A stretch of 64,000 nucleotides of DNA from Affinundibacterium fentianense (GCF_018139545.1 NZ_JAGSPJ010000006.1:310001-374000); one strand, 5' to 3'; shown: positions 1 to 9,284, counted from the first letter of the stretch. Notes: generated by a model not told the origin, from the letters alone. Numbers and translations are program-made.

Positions 1-31
1 TTAAGCGTTGTTCAGGTTTTCTATTTTTCAT
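1..31 (-). CDS. Partial 5' end of a gene leaving the window (LiaF-like neighbour)
   Basis: Only the first ten codons are visible, reading MKNRKPEQRL from an ATG at 31-29. An AAGGAC ribosome-binding site lies upstream on the minus strand, which supports the start. It sits 54 bp downstream of the LiaI/LiaF-like membrane gene on the same strand, so the two probably form one operon. Such genes often occur as pairs of LiaF-type membrane proteins; that function is inferred from the neighbour only. Confidence 0.5.
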   Translation of the reverse strand, partial: MKNRKPEQRL

Positions 32-85
32 GGTGTTGTCCTTAATTCAAATAGGGTGAACTTCGATGTTGTCGAAATCGGGTTC

Positions 86-445
86 TTATTCTTTCGAGCG
101 AACAAGATATTTTGCTAGTGAAGTGATACCGAGTCCGATGAGTAATATTGGCCAATGAATAAAGAAATTTAAGCCCCACATTCTCTCAAACATGGCATAT
201 AAAGTGAGTCCTAAAGCAATTTGAAAAACGCCATCGATTCGATCGCTGAGTTCGGGACCTCGAATAATTTTGATGCTACCGAACAATGATGCGAACAAAG
301 CCCAAATTGTCCACCAGCGCCAATGCAAATCGATGATTTGGTATTGGTAAAGTAGAAAAACGCATCCGACCACTATTAGTGTCAGACCGAATTCAAATTG
401 ATCAAAGGATTTTCTTGTTTTCCGTACGCGGGTTTCATTGCTCAT
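86..445 (-). CDS. Small membrane protein of the LiaI/LiaF-TM (DUF5668) type
   Basis: A 119-residue protein with a charged N-terminus and about four hydrophobic segments (near residues 19-35, 44-60, 72-85 and 93-108). The short Trp-rich turns (HWRWW; MWGLNF) and the IDGVFQIALG segment resemble the LiaF transmembrane region of cell-envelope stress proteins. The ATG has a good AGGAGA site seven bases upstream. The next gene downstream starts at 31 and probably belongs to the same operon. No enzymatic motif is seen, so a role in envelope stress sensing is inference from family resemblance. Confidence 0.7.
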   Translation of the reverse strand: MSNETRVRKTRKSFDQFEFGLTLIVVGCVFLLYQYQIIDLHWRWWTIWALFASLFGSIKIIRGPELSDRIDGVFQIALGLTLYAMFERMWGLNFFIHWPILLIGLGITSLAKYLVRSKE

Positions 446-607
446 GTTGTGTTCTCCTGTCGGTTGTTTTACGTTTCAATGCTCACGCAACATGGATAAG
501 ATAGGACAGGCGATTGATCAAGTCATCTGCTTTTCGGTGAATGGCGGGAAGTGGTCGGTGAATGACGAAGAGGCGTCAGTGAAAGGCATCGAATTGAACT
601 TTGTTGC

Positions 608-1225
608 TTACTTCAATATGCGTCGGAAGGTCAGATTGATGCGGCCAGAAATATGACTCTTTTCTTTGGCTATCGCATGTAACCAATGATGTTGAGTTTC
701 TCCAGCCATGACTAAGAGGCTGCCATGAGCTAAGGGAATCTTGTATCTTAGTTCGGGGCGATGCTTATGTTTGAGTTGAAAGAGTCGCTCTTCACCGAGT
801 GTCAGCGAGGCGATGACCGGCTGCGCTCCCAGCTCTTTCTCATCGTCACTATGCCATCCCATGCTATCTTGGTGATCGCGATAGTAATTCAATAGCACGC
901 TGTTGAAGGCAGTATGGCAAGTATCTTCTAATTTTTCCTTGATTTGTAAGAGAACAGAGCTCCAAGCTAGAGGCTGCAATTTCAACCCAGAATAGGTATA
1001 AGTCGCATCCGCGTCGCCAAACCATGCACTCAAACGGGGTTGAAGCCGGACTATACCTGCTATTCGAATTTGCTCATGGCGCCACGGGATTTCTTGTTGA
1101 AGTTGTTGATAGAGCTGATCGGCTTCCGGCTTCGTATAGCAATGCGGAAAATATTGAATTTTCGCATCCGGAAGAGAGAGGATTTCGCTAATATCGGGTT
1201 TGTCGAACAGTGAGGATTGCTGCAT
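608..1225 (-). CDS. AlkB-family 2-oxoglutarate/Fe(II) dioxygenase
   Basis: A 205-residue protein with the full AlkB active site: iron ligands H125 and D127 in GWHSDDE and H183 in HHWLHAI, and the 2-oxoglutarate-binding arginines R195 and R201 in RINLTFR. The order and spacing match AlkB/ALKBH2-like enzymes, which oxidatively remove alkyl groups from 1-methyladenine and 3-methylcytosine in DNA or RNA. It is a short form without extra domains, closer to ALKBH2/3-like bacterial proteins than to E. coli AlkB (my judgement). It starts 17 bp after the upstream PilZ gene, so the two are probably co-transcribed, although their functions are not obviously linked. No SOS or Ada-type operator was seen. 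Confidence 0.9.
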   Translation of the reverse strand: MQQSSLFDKPDISEILSLPDAKIQYFPHCYTKPEADQLYQQLQQEIPWRHEQIRIAGIVRLQPRLSAWFGDADATYTYSGLKLQPLAWSSVLLQIKEKLEDTCHTAFNSVLLNYYRDHQDSMGWHSDDEKELGAQPVIASLTLGEERLFQLKHKHRPELRYKIPLAHGSLLVMAGETQHHWLHAIAKEKSHISGRINLTFRRILK

Positions 1226-1242
1226 TTTTGTGTCTTTGTTGT

Positions 1243-1974
1243 CTAACTTCCGACTAGGCGTCGCCGCTCGTATTCGATGCTGATGATGGTTCTTTGAACC
1301 GCGATGTCCATAGCATGCGGCAAATTGACAAAATCAAAACCAATTTGGAATCGGCCATTCTTCGTCTTTTCAATAAATGTAATGTGGCGAACGACCGCTG
1401 GACAATGTAGATTCGACTTCGGTGACAACGTGATCCAAACTTGAGGAATGGTGTCGCCGATTTTGAATTTGGGCTCACCTTCGATAACCACCCCAAAACC
1501 GCCGACACTTAAATCATGGATGGGCCAGTTGGCGATGAGGTCGCCATCTTCATCGCTCAGTTTGACTCGGAACGGATTCGCGATGGGCAACAGATTCCTG
1601 AAATTTTCACGTCTCTGCAGACGAATGATGCGCTCTGGAACGGGTACCCAAAAAGCCGCTTCATCGCCCCACATGAATTTCTGTGGATTGTAGCCAGTAA
1701 ACTGCACGCGAATTCCGTCAGGGAAAGCCATAAACACACACTGCGGTGCTTTTTCTAAAAGCGCATTGGTCTTAGGATCACCACCCAAGTCAAACACTAG
1801 GCCATCTGGACGCGCCGACAAAATCAGGGAAAGCGTGAAATTTTGTCCGCCATTAAAGTAAATTGAGACCGGTTCTCGGCGATGTGCCAGATCGTTCAGT
1901 ATGCTGAGAATTTCGACTTGTCCGAGAAGGAAGTACCGATCCTCAATTTCTTCATTGCTTAATGAGGCTGACAT
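1243..1974 (-). CDS. PilZ-domain flagellar brake protein, YcgR family
   Basis: A 243-residue protein with a YcgR N-terminal domain (about residues 10-110) followed by PilZ (about 115-235). The c-di-GMP binding signature is complete: RRENFR at 121-126 and DLSVGG at 154-159. In the family, c-di-GMP-bound YcgR contacts the flagellar motor and slows swimming. AAGGA lies just upstream of the ATG. It is the first gene of an apparent two-gene unit with the AlkB gene. There are no flagellar genes in the window, so it is an orphan c-di-GMP effector. Confidence 0.9.
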   Translation of the reverse strand: MSASLSNEEIEDRYFLLGQVEILSILNDLAHRREPVSIYFNGGQNFTLSLILSARPDGLVFDLGGDPKTNALLEKAPQCVFMAFPDGIRVQFTGYNPQKFMWGDEAAFWVPVPERIIRLQRRENFRNLLPIANPFRVKLSDEDGDLIANWPIHDLSVGGFGVVIEGEPKFKIGDTIPQVWITLSPKSNLHCPAVVRHITFIEKTKNGRFQIGFDFVNLPHAMDIAVQRTIISIEYERRRLVGS

Positions 1975-2033
1975 GTATTTCCTTTTGACTCAGGCAATCC
2001 TTGACTCAACAATAGACAAGACATAGGCGATGC

Positions 2034-2405
2034 TTACTGGAGAAGTTGAATAAAGTACTCGGCACTGCGAACGATGGATTTTGATTCCATGCCAAAAATA
2101 TTTCGAGTTTCTTGCACCACGAACTCGTTGGTACCTTTGGTGCAGTACAGAACGCCTTCAAAATTGGTGCCCAAATAAGTGAACGGCGTTAGTTTCGTTT
2201 TCACAGGCGTATCGTTTGCCAGTAAAGCCCGTAATTTGCGTTCCACGTCGTATAGGCTGGCGACTTCGATTTTAACTAATCCTCCTTTGGGATTTGGGAA
2301 GCTTGTTGAAAAACTTGGATGTTGTCCCATAGGATTTTTTATGCCTATACGCACACCCAGCTTTAGAAACTTGCTGATGGCAAAAAAGTCCTCATCGGTA
2401 AACAT
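2034..2405 (-). CDS. Conserved-looking hypothetical protein, 123 aa
   Basis: I do not recognise this protein. It is soluble, with no signal peptide and no membrane segment. It reads like a compact alpha/beta domain: a helical start (EDFFAISKFLK), strands around GVRIGI and VKIEVASLYDVE, and a C-terminal strand-helix. A GGGAGAG site six bases before the ATG supports the start. It lies upstream of the PilZ gene on the same strand with a 59-bp gap, so it may be read into that unit. A regulatory partner role for the c-di-GMP protein would be guesswork. Confidence 0.7.
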   Translation of the reverse strand: MFTDEDFFAISKFLKLGVRIGIKNPMGQHPSFSTSFPNPKGGLVKIEVASLYDVERKLRALLANDTPVKTKLTPFTYLGTNFEGVLYCTKGTNEFVVQETRNIFGMESKSIVRSAEYFIQLLQ

Positions 2406-2635
2406 GCGAGCTCTCCCAAGCGCAATTGAAAGTTGCTAGTTAGATTACCAGAAAGTTTCTTCTATCCCAATAAAATTGCAAGTTTTTCTCCGTTTCTATG
2501 GATGTGTTGTGGTGGAATTTGTTTATTTTGTAAAAAAATCAGCTTGCGCCAATAAATGGACACCAGATGCAGCATTTGTTTTACCATGATGACTTAAATC
2601 AATCTAGCCTTTAACTGTTTTAACAAATATTAACA

Positions 2636-3490
2636 ATGAACCAACGAGAATCTGAATTTGAATTTATCAAAGGCCTTAGCGCGGAGCTATCTTCCCGCAA
2701 TTTGGTATTTCCGACATCATTAAAGACCACAATGAAGATTCGGCAGGCTTTGGATGACGCTGATATGCCAAGTGAACAAGTGGCGCGAATCATTAGCACT
2801 GAACCTGTTCTTTCTGCGCAAGTGTTGATGTTGTCGAATACACCAATGTTCAATCGAACGTCTAAGAAGATCGAAGAGTTGAAAATCGCCGTAACCTTGC
2901 TGGGATTTGGCGTTGTGCGCAATATAGCAATCTCAGTTGGAATGAAGCAATTGCGTGACCAACAAGAAAATACCTCAATGTCAGAGCAGATGGAAGGATT
3001 GTGGACCCGAAGCATGCGGGTTGCGGCTTTGTCATTCGTGATTGCAAAGAATCGAACGAAATTGAGCCCTGATAAGGCCATGGTCGCGGGACTTTTGCAT
3101 GATATCGGTAAATTTTATATTCTTAGTCGCGCCCATCAGTATCAAGGTCTTTTTCATTCAATGGAGGCCTTATGGGACTTGGTCGACCAATGGCATGCGG
3201 ATATTGGTGTCGCCATTTTGGAAAGTTGGGAAGTTTCGGATGATATTCGCGAGGCGGTAATGGATCGAACGCGTGTTGATTTGCCAGAACATAGTCGCCC
3301 CACTTTGACGGATGTTGTTGCCGCGGCTGATTTTCTTGATGCAGGTTTTGTCAAACAATCATTAAAAGAAATCGATTGGAATGCGATGCCCGTCGCCTTA
3401 AAAAATTTGAATTTGAATGAGGAGCGGACTGAGCGTTTAATGATAGAGACAAGGCAAGAAATTGCCCAAATTCTGAAAGTTTTACAATAG
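2636..3490 (+). CDS. HDOD-domain signalling protein
   Basis: A 284-residue single-domain HDOD protein. The region from about residue 25 to 235 carries the typical pattern: SSRNLVFPTSLKT, the EPVLSAQVLMLSNTP helix, and a retained HDIGK segment starting at H155. HDOD proteins are HD-related but usually non-catalytic, and act as scaffolds in bacterial signalling (motility, stress, chemotaxis, c-di-GMP circuits). There is no CheY, GGDEF or EAL domain attached. The ATG has only AT-rich sequence before it and no clear ribosome site, so the start is less certain. A weak hairpin (ATAGCC/GGCTAT) overlaps the stop. Confidence 0.85.
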   Translation: MNQRESEFEFIKGLSAELSSRNLVFPTSLKTTMKIRQALDDADMPSEQVARIISTEPVLSAQVLMLSNTPMFNRTSKKIEELKIAVTLLGFGVVRNIAISVGMKQLRDQQENTSMSEQMEGLWTRSMRVAALSFVIAKNRTKLSPDKAMVAGLLHDIGKFYILSRAHQYQGLFHSMEALWDLVDQWHADIGVAILESWEVSDDIREAVMDRTRVDLPEHSRPTLTDVVAAADFLDAGFVKQSLKEIDWNAMPVALKNLNLNEERTERLMIETRQEIAQILKVLQ

Positions 3491-3693
3491 CCTTACAAAG
3501 GGTATGGCTATCATTGAACTGGCTTGTGAAGACGGAACTTATCGAAAGAAATCTAGGTCAAAGTAACGCAATTCGTCTTTTTGCTTTTATGTGATTTGCC
3601 GCGCATTCTTTAGGGAACCGATGCGCTGCAAAATGACATCTGATTTCCTCTATGCCATCTGGTGTAGAGACTGAATTCAATCTTGGAGATTCT

Positions 3694-4461
3694 ATGAAAA
3701 AAATACTGTTTTCTGTTGTTTTGGCAAGTAGTTTGTCAAGTTTAGCGTTTGCGCAAGATGCCTTGAAAGAGGTGATCGGACAAGCGCATCGTGCGCCAGA
3801 AAATGTCGTTCGTGATGCGGCGCGTCATCCATACGAGACGCTGAAATTTTTTGGAATCAATGAAAAATCTCGCGTGGTCGAATTGGCGCCGGGCGCAGGC
3901 TGGTACACAGAAATTTTGGCGCCTTATTTGCGAAAAGATGGACAGCTAATACTGGCTGGTGCGGGTGCAAAGTTAAAGACCAAACTAGAAGCGACCCCAG
4001 CCATTTATGACAAAGTGAGCTTTGGTGACCTCGCCCCGGGTAAAAAAATTGACTACGCGCCAAAAAATAGCGTGGATCTGGTTTTGACTTTTCGAAATGT
4101 TCACAACTGGATGGGAATCAATCCAACGGCAGCGAAGGAGGTTTTCCAAAGTGCGTTTGATGCCTTGAAGTCGGGTGGTGTATTTGGCGTGGTTGAACAT
4201 CGTTTGCCAACCAGCATGAAACACGATGACAAGGGCGGTACGGGATATGTCCATCAGGCTTATGTGATTCAATTGGCAGAGAGCGTAGGGTTTAAATTGG
4301 CTGCAAGCGCTGAAATCAATGCCAATCCCAAAGATACCGCTAATCATGAAGGAGGGGTTTGGGCTTTACCTCCAGTTCTGACCAATAAAGAGAAAGACAA
4401 AGAGAAGTATCTTGCTATTGGTGAGAGTGATCGGATGACTTTGAAGTTTGTGAAACCATAG
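3694..4461 (+). CDS. Signal-peptide-bearing class I methyltransferase-like protein (COG4798 type)
   Basis: The mature region has a recognisable SAM-methyltransferase fold: motif I is VVELAPGAGWYTEIL, followed by VDLVLTFRNVHNW and SGGVFGVVEHR. The start is placed at 3694 because GGAG precedes it and because MKKILFSVVLASSLSSLAFA is a clean Sec signal peptide cleaved after AFA. An upstream in-frame ATG at 3652 would bury the signal. Export is odd because SAM is cytoplasmic, so the protein may bind another ligand or be a degenerate methyltransferase. A strong terminator follows. The length of 255 aa is typical for this poorly characterised family. Confidence 0.85.
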   Translation: MKKILFSVVLASSLSSLAFAQDALKEVIGQAHRAPENVVRDAARHPYETLKFFGINEKSRVVELAPGAGWYTEILAPYLRKDGQLILAGAGAKLKTKLEATPAIYDKVSFGDLAPGKKIDYAPKNSVDLVLTFRNVHNWMGINPTAAKEVFQSAFDALKSGGVFGVVEHRLPTSMKHDDKGGTGYVHQAYVIQLAESVGFKLAASAEINANPKDTANHEGGVWALPPVLTNKEKDKEKYLAIGESDRMTLKFVKP

Positions 4462-4505
4462 TTTCATCCGTTCAATTCACATGTTCGTGCTTTAATAATG
4501 AAAGC

Positions 4506-4546
4506 GAAAAAACCCATGGAAAGTCAATTTCCCATGGGTTTTTTTA
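4506..4546 (+). terminator. Rho-independent terminator after the methyltransferase
   Basis: The stem AACCCATGG/CCCATGGGTT is followed by a run of T. It sits about 45 bp after the stop codon and separates this gene from the next. Confidence 0.85.
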
Positions 4547-4616
4547 TGATGACATGGGCTGAAGTCGTATGCACTCGATGAGATTTTGATTGGAAATTCT
4601 GAGGCAAGGAGAAATG

Positions 4617-5336
4617 ATGTCCACGCGTAAGGAACAGGTATTAAGAATAGCGATTGCCCATTTTTGCGGAATGATTTTCTTCGCCTCAATCGCGCAGGCA
4701 CAAACAATGTATCGTTGTGGCAGTAGCTATCAAGACAAGCCTTGTGCGAACGGACAAACGGGCGTGGTGATTGGCAAAATCAAAACGAACGAGAACGCGA
4801 CTGCGGATGGTTTGAAAACAAACCAATCGATTGATCCAGCATGTAAAGCACGCGGTGAAGAAGCGAAGAAAATTTTGTGGATGAGAGAGGGTGGAGCCCA
4901 AAAGACTGATTTATTGGCAAAGTCCGAAAGCCCAGAACGAGATCGGCTGATTAATGATATTTATGCAGTTCGTGGAAATTCAAACGATATTAGGATGAAT
5001 ATAGAACGCAATTGCATGGAAGAGAAGTTACTTGTGCGGCGCATCTTGGCTACTTCTGATCCTGAGACGCTGAATTCATTGCAGGCGGCGCGATCGGCCC
5101 AAAATGCCTCAAATATGCCAAAGAATGCGCAAAAATCAGGTTCGGAATTGACAACGACAAAAACAAAGCAAGACGAGGAACCTGCACCCAAGATGCAATT
5201 AAGCTGTCCAAAAATCAAGGTTCAAATGGCTATTGTGAATGCGAATTTACAAGCAGGTGCCGACGCGGCATCGATGCAGGAATTTCGACGTCAAAAGCAG
5301 GAGTTGGAGAGCGAGTTGCGTAACTGTAAGAATTAA
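4617..5336 (+). CDS. Secreted DUF4124-like protein with C-terminal coiled coil
   Basis: A 239-residue exported protein. The signal peptide ends near SIAQAQ, and the mature N-terminus reads MYRCGSSYQDKPC, the cysteine-paired short sheet seen in DUF4124-like periplasmic proteins. The rest is charged and helical, with further cysteines (DPACKARG, RNCMEEK, LSCPKIK, RNCKN). The end (SMQEFRRQKQELESELR) looks like a coiled coil. Two adjacent ATGs exist at 4614 and 4617; the AAGGAG site is better spaced for 4617. The function is unknown. Confidence 0.75.
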   Translation: MSTRKEQVLRIAIAHFCGMIFFASIAQAQTMYRCGSSYQDKPCANGQTGVVIGKIKTNENATADGLKTNQSIDPACKARGEEAKKILWMREGGAQKTDLLAKSESPERDRLINDIYAVRGNSNDIRMNIERNCMEEKLLVRRILATSDPETLNSLQAARSAQNASNMPKNAQKSGSELTTTKTKQDEEPAPKMQLSCPKIKVQMAIVNANLQAGADAASMQEFRRQKQELESELRNCKN

Positions 5337-5448
5337 GGAATGAAGTCGGATCGGGCGCCAAATTTTTCTGGCGGCTCATCGTAACATCGTTCTAGACTTG
5401 TTTTAATAATTGGTGGGTATGATGAAGCAAACAGGGTGAAGGAATCAA

Positions 5449-5928
5449 ATGAGTAAATATAATTTAACGATTAATGGTCAAGCGAAAAGTGTTGACTTAG
5501 TGCCTGACACGCCTTTGTTGTGGGCATTGCGTGATGCACTCGATCTGCCTGGTACAAAATATGGTTGCGGGGTGGGACAGTGCGGTGCTTGCATGGTGCA
5601 GATAAACGGTGTGCCGACGCGCTCATGCATGACCCCTGTCTCAAGCGTAGGGCGTCAAAAGGTGACTACCATTGAGGGACTTGACCCGAAAGCCGCACAT
5701 CCTTTGCAATTGGCTTGGCAGGAACTTGATGTGCCGCAATGTGGCTATTGTCAGGCCGGCCAAATGATGAGTGCAGCAGCCTTACTCAAAGATAACCCGA
5801 ATCCTAGTGATGCCGACATTGATGCAGCGATGGGGGGGAATTTATGCCGCTGCGCGACATATATGCGTATTCGTGCAGGAATCCACCGCGCCGCGGAAAT
5901 TGCGCGCTCGCAGAAAGGTAAAAAATGA
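5449..5928 (+). CDS. iorA: 2Fe-2S subunit of an isoquinoline 1-oxidoreductase-type molybdenum hydroxylase
   Basis: A 159-residue small subunit with two [2Fe-2S] clusters. The plant-ferredoxin type uses C40, C45, C48 and C60. The second, all-helical cluster uses C98, C101, C133 and C135 (CGYC, CRC). In the xanthine oxidase superfamily this subunit passes electrons from the molybdopterin site to the acceptor. The stop overlaps the start of the large subunit by four bases (ATGA), so the two are translationally coupled. There is no FAD subunit, as in Ior-type enzymes that use a cytochrome acceptor. The substrate cannot be assigned from sequence; it is probably a heteroaromatic or an aldehyde. Confidence 0.9.
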   Translation: MSKYNLTINGQAKSVDLVPDTPLLWALRDALDLPGTKYGCGVGQCGACMVQINGVPTRSCMTPVSSVGRQKVTTIEGLDPKAAHPLQLAWQELDVPQCGYCQAGQMMSAAALLKDNPNPSDADIDAAMGGNLCRCATYMRIRAGIHRAAEIARSQKGKK

Positions 5929-8201
5929 ATCAAGGGCCTAGTCAACCAATGAAATCCACCGCAGTGCTCGATAATGTCGAGCGCCGTGATTTCCTTAAGA
6001 ATACTTTTGCCACAAGTGCCGCACTAGTTTTGGGTAGCTTTTGGAGTCGCGATGCGGATGCTGTTCAGAGTATTGTTAAACCAATTGCCGGTGCAAGTTT
6101 TCAGCCGAATGCTTTGATCAAAATCAGTAGCGATGGGGTGGTGACTTTGATCTCAAAGCAACCTGAAATTGGGCAGGGAATTAAGACCTCCTTACCAATG
6201 GTGATCGCTGAAGAGCTTGAGGTGAATTGGAAGGATGTACAGATCGTTCAAGGTGATTTGAATCCAGCGTACGGTAGTCAATTCGCAGGAGGATCACTGT
6301 CTACGCCTCTGAATTACGATGAATTCCTGAAATTAGGTGCACTCGCTCGTACTTTGTTAATCGAAGCCGCGGCGCAAACTTGGCAGGTGCCAGCCAGCGA
6401 ATGTATTGCAGCGAAGAGCAAGGTGATGCATCGAGCCAGCAAGCGCCAAGCGAGCTATGGTAGTTTGGTCGAAAAAGCGGCAACATTGCCGATTCCGGAT
6501 ATCAAGTCGATTAAACTGAAAGATGCTTCACAGTACAAATTATTAGGGAGTCGAATTGGAGGGGTCGACAATGCCGCCATCGTGACAGGAAAGCCTTTAT
6601 TTGGAATTGATGTCAAGCTGCCCGGAATGATGTATGCAGTGTATGAGAAGTGTCCTGCATTTGGTGGCAAAGTTGTGAGTGCGAATCTGGATGCGATCAA
6701 AGCACTGCCTGGCGTGCGCGATGCATTTATCATTGAAGGTACGGATAATCTCAATGGATTGATGCCTGGTATTGCGATTATTGCCGAATCCACTTGGGCC
6801 AGCTTTAGTGCCCGTAAACAACTGAAAGTGGTGTGGGACGAAGGGAAAGTTGCGAATGAAAGTTGGGACCAATTTTCTCGCACGGCACAGGACCTAGCGA
6901 AACAAACTGGTACGGTGAGTTTACGTAAAGATGGCGACGTCAATGCAGCACTAGCAAGCGCGAGTAAGACTGTGGAAGCGAGCTATAGCTATCCATTTAT
7001 TTCGCACGCCAGTATCGAACCACAAAACTGTACGGCTTGGTATAAAGCGGAAGACGCGACCCTAGAGATGTGGGTTCCGACGCAAAATCCGGCTGCTGGT
7101 CAAGCAATCGTTACCAACGTATTGAAGATACCTAAAGAAAAAATCACTTTGCACATGACACGTAGTGGTGGAGGCTTTGGTCGTCGTTTGAGCGCCGATT
7201 ATGTGATCGAGGCGGCAGCGATAGCGATGCGCGTTAAAGCACCCGTCAAACTTACTTGGTCGCGCGAGGATGATATGCGCCATGATCATTATCGTGCAGG
7301 CGGGTTTCATTTTTTACGTGGGGGTGTTGATCAGAAAGGGAAGTTAATCGCTTGGCATAACCACTTCGTGACCTTTGCGAATCGCGTCGTTCGTGAAGGC
7401 AAGAGTATTTTGCAACCTGGAAGCGGGGCGAGCTTGTCTGGCGATGAATTCCCAGGACGCTGGGTAGAAAATTGTTTATTGGAACAGACACCAATGGAGA
7501 CCGGGGTACCGATGGGGCCATGGCGTGCGCCAGGTAGTAATGTTTTTGCTTGGGTATTTCATAGTTTTATCGATGAATTGGCTCATGCGGCAGGTCGTGA
7601 TCCTCTTGAATTCCGATTGGAGATCCTCGGAGATAAGGACCTCATGCCAGGCACCGGTGAGCGAGGGCAGGCCTATCATGTTGGCCGAATGCGTAAAGTA
7701 TTGATGGAAGTTGCTGCAAAGTCGGGTTGGGGGAAACGCCGTTTTCCGCGCGGCCAAGGGCAAGGTATCGCATTTCACTTTAGTCATCGAGGATATATCG
7801 CAGAAGTTGCGGAAGTGACCGTGTCAAAAGAGGGACAACTCAAAGTCGATCGAGTAGTTGTCGTCACAGACATTGGTTCGCAAATTGTGAACTTGAGTGG
7901 CGCCGAAAACCAAGTACAAGGGTCCGTCATTGATGGCATCAGCACTTTGATGTTTCCCGAGCTTGATATTCAACGTGGCCGTGTTGTTCAATCGAATTTC
8001 AATGAATATGGTTTGCTGCGAATGCCAGATTCACCAACAAAGATTGAAGTCCATTTTTTAAAGAGTGATTTCCCAGTGACGGGCTTGGGTGAGCCAGCAT
8101 TGCCACCATTGGCACCGGCGGTATGCAATGCCATTTTTGCCGCAACGGGAAAACGTGTGCGTCAGTTACCGCTTTCGCGCAACGATTTACGTTGGAGTTG
8201 A
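5925..8201 (+). CDS. iorB: Molybdopterin-binding subunit, isoquinoline 1-oxidoreductase/aldehyde oxidase type
   Basis: A 758-residue large subunit of the xanthine dehydrogenase superfamily. Residues 20-25 (RRDFLK) followed by a hydrophobic stretch form a twin-arginine-type signal, as expected for a periplasmic Ior-like enzyme folded with its cofactor inside. The [10 protein letters not shown] loop and the late GEPALPP segment (the latter near the residue usually catalytic Glu) belong to the Mo-cofactor site. The protein lacks FAD and Fe-S domains, which fits the separate small subunit upstream. No maturation gene (XdhC/MoeA-like) or cytochrome partner is adjacent. A bidirectional terminator ends the operon. 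Confidence 0.9.
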   Translation: MNQGPSQPMKSTAVLDNVERRDFLKNTFATSAALVLGSFWSRDADAVQSIVKPIAGASFQPNALIKISSDGVVTLISKQPEIGQGIKTSLPMVIAEELEVNWKDVQIVQGDLNPAYGSQFAGGSLSTPLNYDEFLKLGALARTLLIEAAAQTWQVPASECIAAKSKVMHRASKRQASYGSLVEKAATLPIPDIKSIKLKDASQYKLLGSRIGGVDNAAIVTGKPLFGIDVKLPGMMYAVYEKCPAFGGKVVSANLDAIKALPGVRDAFIIEGTDNLNGLMPGIAIIAESTWASFSARKQLKVVWDEGKVANESWDQFSRTAQDLAKQTGTVSLRKDGDVNAALASASKTVEASYSYPFISHASIEPQNCTAWYKAEDATLEMWVPTQNPAAGQAIVTNVLKIPKEKITLHMTRSGGGFGRRLSADYVIEAAAIAMRVKAPVKLTWSREDDMRHDHYRAGGFHFLRGGVDQKGKLIAWHNHFVTFANRVVREGKSILQPGSGASLSGDEFPGRWVENCLLEQTPMETGVPMGPWRAPGSNVFAWVFHSFIDELAHAAGRDPLEFRLEILGDKDLMPGTGERGQAYHVGRMRKVLMEVAAKSGWGKRRFPRGQGQGIAFHFSHRGYIAEVAEVTVSKEGQLKVDRVVVVTDIGSQIVNLSGAENQVQGSVIDGISTLMFPELDIQRGRVVQSNFNEYGLLRMPDSPTKIEVHFLKSDFPVTGLGEPALPPLAPAVCNAIFAATGKRVRQLPLSRNDLRWS

Positions 8202-8243
8202 TCTGCCACGTTTGGTGAAAATCAAGTTTCGATAGTCATCAGT

Positions 8244-8286
8244 AAAAAGCCCCTGACACGCATGCGATGTTGGGGGCTTTTTTTTG
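8244..8286. terminator. Bidirectional terminator between iorB and the phasin unit
   Basis: AAAAAGCCCC and GGGGCTTTTTT form a stem around a CATGCG-containing loop. Both strands end in a T-run, so it can serve the convergent units on either side. Confidence 0.85.
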
Positions 8287-8298
8287 GGGGGCACTTAC

Positions 8299-8499
8299 TT
8301 ATTGGCGAACGCGATATTTTGCGCCCGTTGCTTTGCTGCTTTTTGCTTTGTAGCTAGGCTGTCCGACGACTCCAGAGAATCCTGCTTTGATACTACCGGG
8401 TGCCGGTAAGCCCAAGACAGCCGATTTTTTTGCTGGAGCTTCATTTGTTTGATTGACGTCGTTTATTTCTGGCGCCGCGTTGCTGGAGTTAGATTTCAA
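8299..8499 (-). CDS. Small ORF overlapping the phasin stop; possible frameshifted phasin tail
   Basis: A 66-codon reading frame that can start at TTG (8499-8497), overlapping the phasin TGA by two bases. It is low in complexity and basic at the end (KSSKATGAKYRVRQ), with Pro/Gly/Ser stretches (LGLPAPGSIKAGF). The frame stays open upstream through the end of the phasin gene, giving NPKVKELKSN across the junction. It could therefore be the true C-terminus of the phasin reached by a -1 shift at the AAAG run, a coupled small protein, or a remnant of a frameshift mutation. No own ribosome site is visible. Confidence 0.4.
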   Translation of the reverse strand: MKSNSSNAAPEINDVNQTNEAPAKKSAVLGLPAPGSIKAGFSGVVGQPSYKAKSSKATGAKYRVRQ

Positions 8500-9038
8500 T
8501 TCTTTGACCTTTGGGTTGTACGTCGAGGTGTTGTATTGACTTTGAGCTCGACTGTTTCTGCGGATTGTGTGTTTGCTTTGCGCCTTGCACTTACCGTTTT
8601 TCTTGCGGAAGGAGTGCTGTTGATTGGCGCAAGCTCGACTTGATTAATATCTTTGATTGATTGGGATGTCTCCACATTCTGCGTGCTGATCATCGTTTCC
8701 ATCAAAATGGGCGAAAACGAATGATGGATAGTCCAAGATTTCTGTAAGATGTTTTGCCCTAATTGAATCGCAGCCTGCAAGTACTGTTGCTGCTGTTCGG
8801 CAATTTTGTGTAGTTCGGTTGAAGCGCGTACGAAAAAATCTTGTGGTGTACGCAGGGCGCTCAGATCACTCAAGAATAAGCCGCCACTCTCGACCAAAGT
8901 TTGGATTGTCTGTGCTTGGAGTTCTGCAGTGCGATCAAATTCCTCACTCAAAGATTGTGTCAATTCGCAAAAGGCCATCAAGTGCTGTTCGAGTTGTTGA
9001 GTTGGATACTGCTGAAACTGATTTGAAACGAAAATCAT
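8496..9038 (-). CDS. Phasin family protein (PHA granule-associated)
   Basis: A 180-residue protein with an amphipathic all-helical phasin core (about residues 5-100): QYPTQQLEQHLMAFCELTQ, then LYTI-like heptads and TPQDFFVRASTELHKIAEQQQQYL. The TPQ(D/E) plus helix pattern is typical of the Phasin_2 family that coats polyhydroxyalkanoate granules. The C-terminal part (about 125-180) is Ser/Thr/Arg-rich and basic. A TTTCCTCC complement gives a strong ribosome site before the ATG. The reading frame ends inside a second open frame, see the overlapping small ORF. PHA storage in this organism is inferred. Confidence 0.8.
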   Translation of the reverse strand: MIFVSNQFQQYPTQQLEQHLMAFCELTQSLSEEFDRTAELQAQTIQTLVESGGLFLSDLSALRTPQDFFVRASTELHKIAEQQQQYLQAAIQLGQNILQKSWTIHHSFSPILMETMISTQNVETSQSIKDINQVELAPINSTPSARKTVSARRKANTQSAETVELKVNTTPRRTTQRSKN

Positions 9039-9171
9039 ATTTCCTCCTGCAAGAGTGATAGGGGTAAGATGCTCGATCGTAGATGATACAAATGAAATTG
9101 ATTTTGTGGCGTTGCAACATTTAGAATTGTATTGCTAGATGCGAGAAATTGCGAGTTTTAGCAGAGATTTT

Positions 9172-9184
9172 ATTGCATCGCAAT
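9172..9184. promoter_or_regulatory. 13-bp palindrome upstream of the phasin gene
   Basis: ATTGC-ATC-GCAAT is a perfect palindrome about 135 bp upstream of the phasin start and 100 bp before the MazG-like gene. Its TTGC/GCAA arms resemble sites described for PhaR-type PHA regulators. That assignment is a guess from location and shape. Confidence 0.3.
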
Positions 9185-9284
9185 ATTCATATAACAAGAT
9201 TTGCAACTGGGAAATGATTCACGGTGAAGTGCTTGAATCCACGTAAAATAGCGTCTCTCTCATGTGACTGTGAAGTGAAATAAA

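Noticed and set aside
438-656. 72-residue plus-strand frame across the AlkB end
   Set aside because: It overlaps the well-supported AlkB gene on the other strand and has no recognisable protein character.
1448-1758. Plus-strand frames inside the PilZ gene
   Set aside because: They are shadows of a confidently assigned minus-strand gene; composition is Ser/Arg-rich and meaningless.
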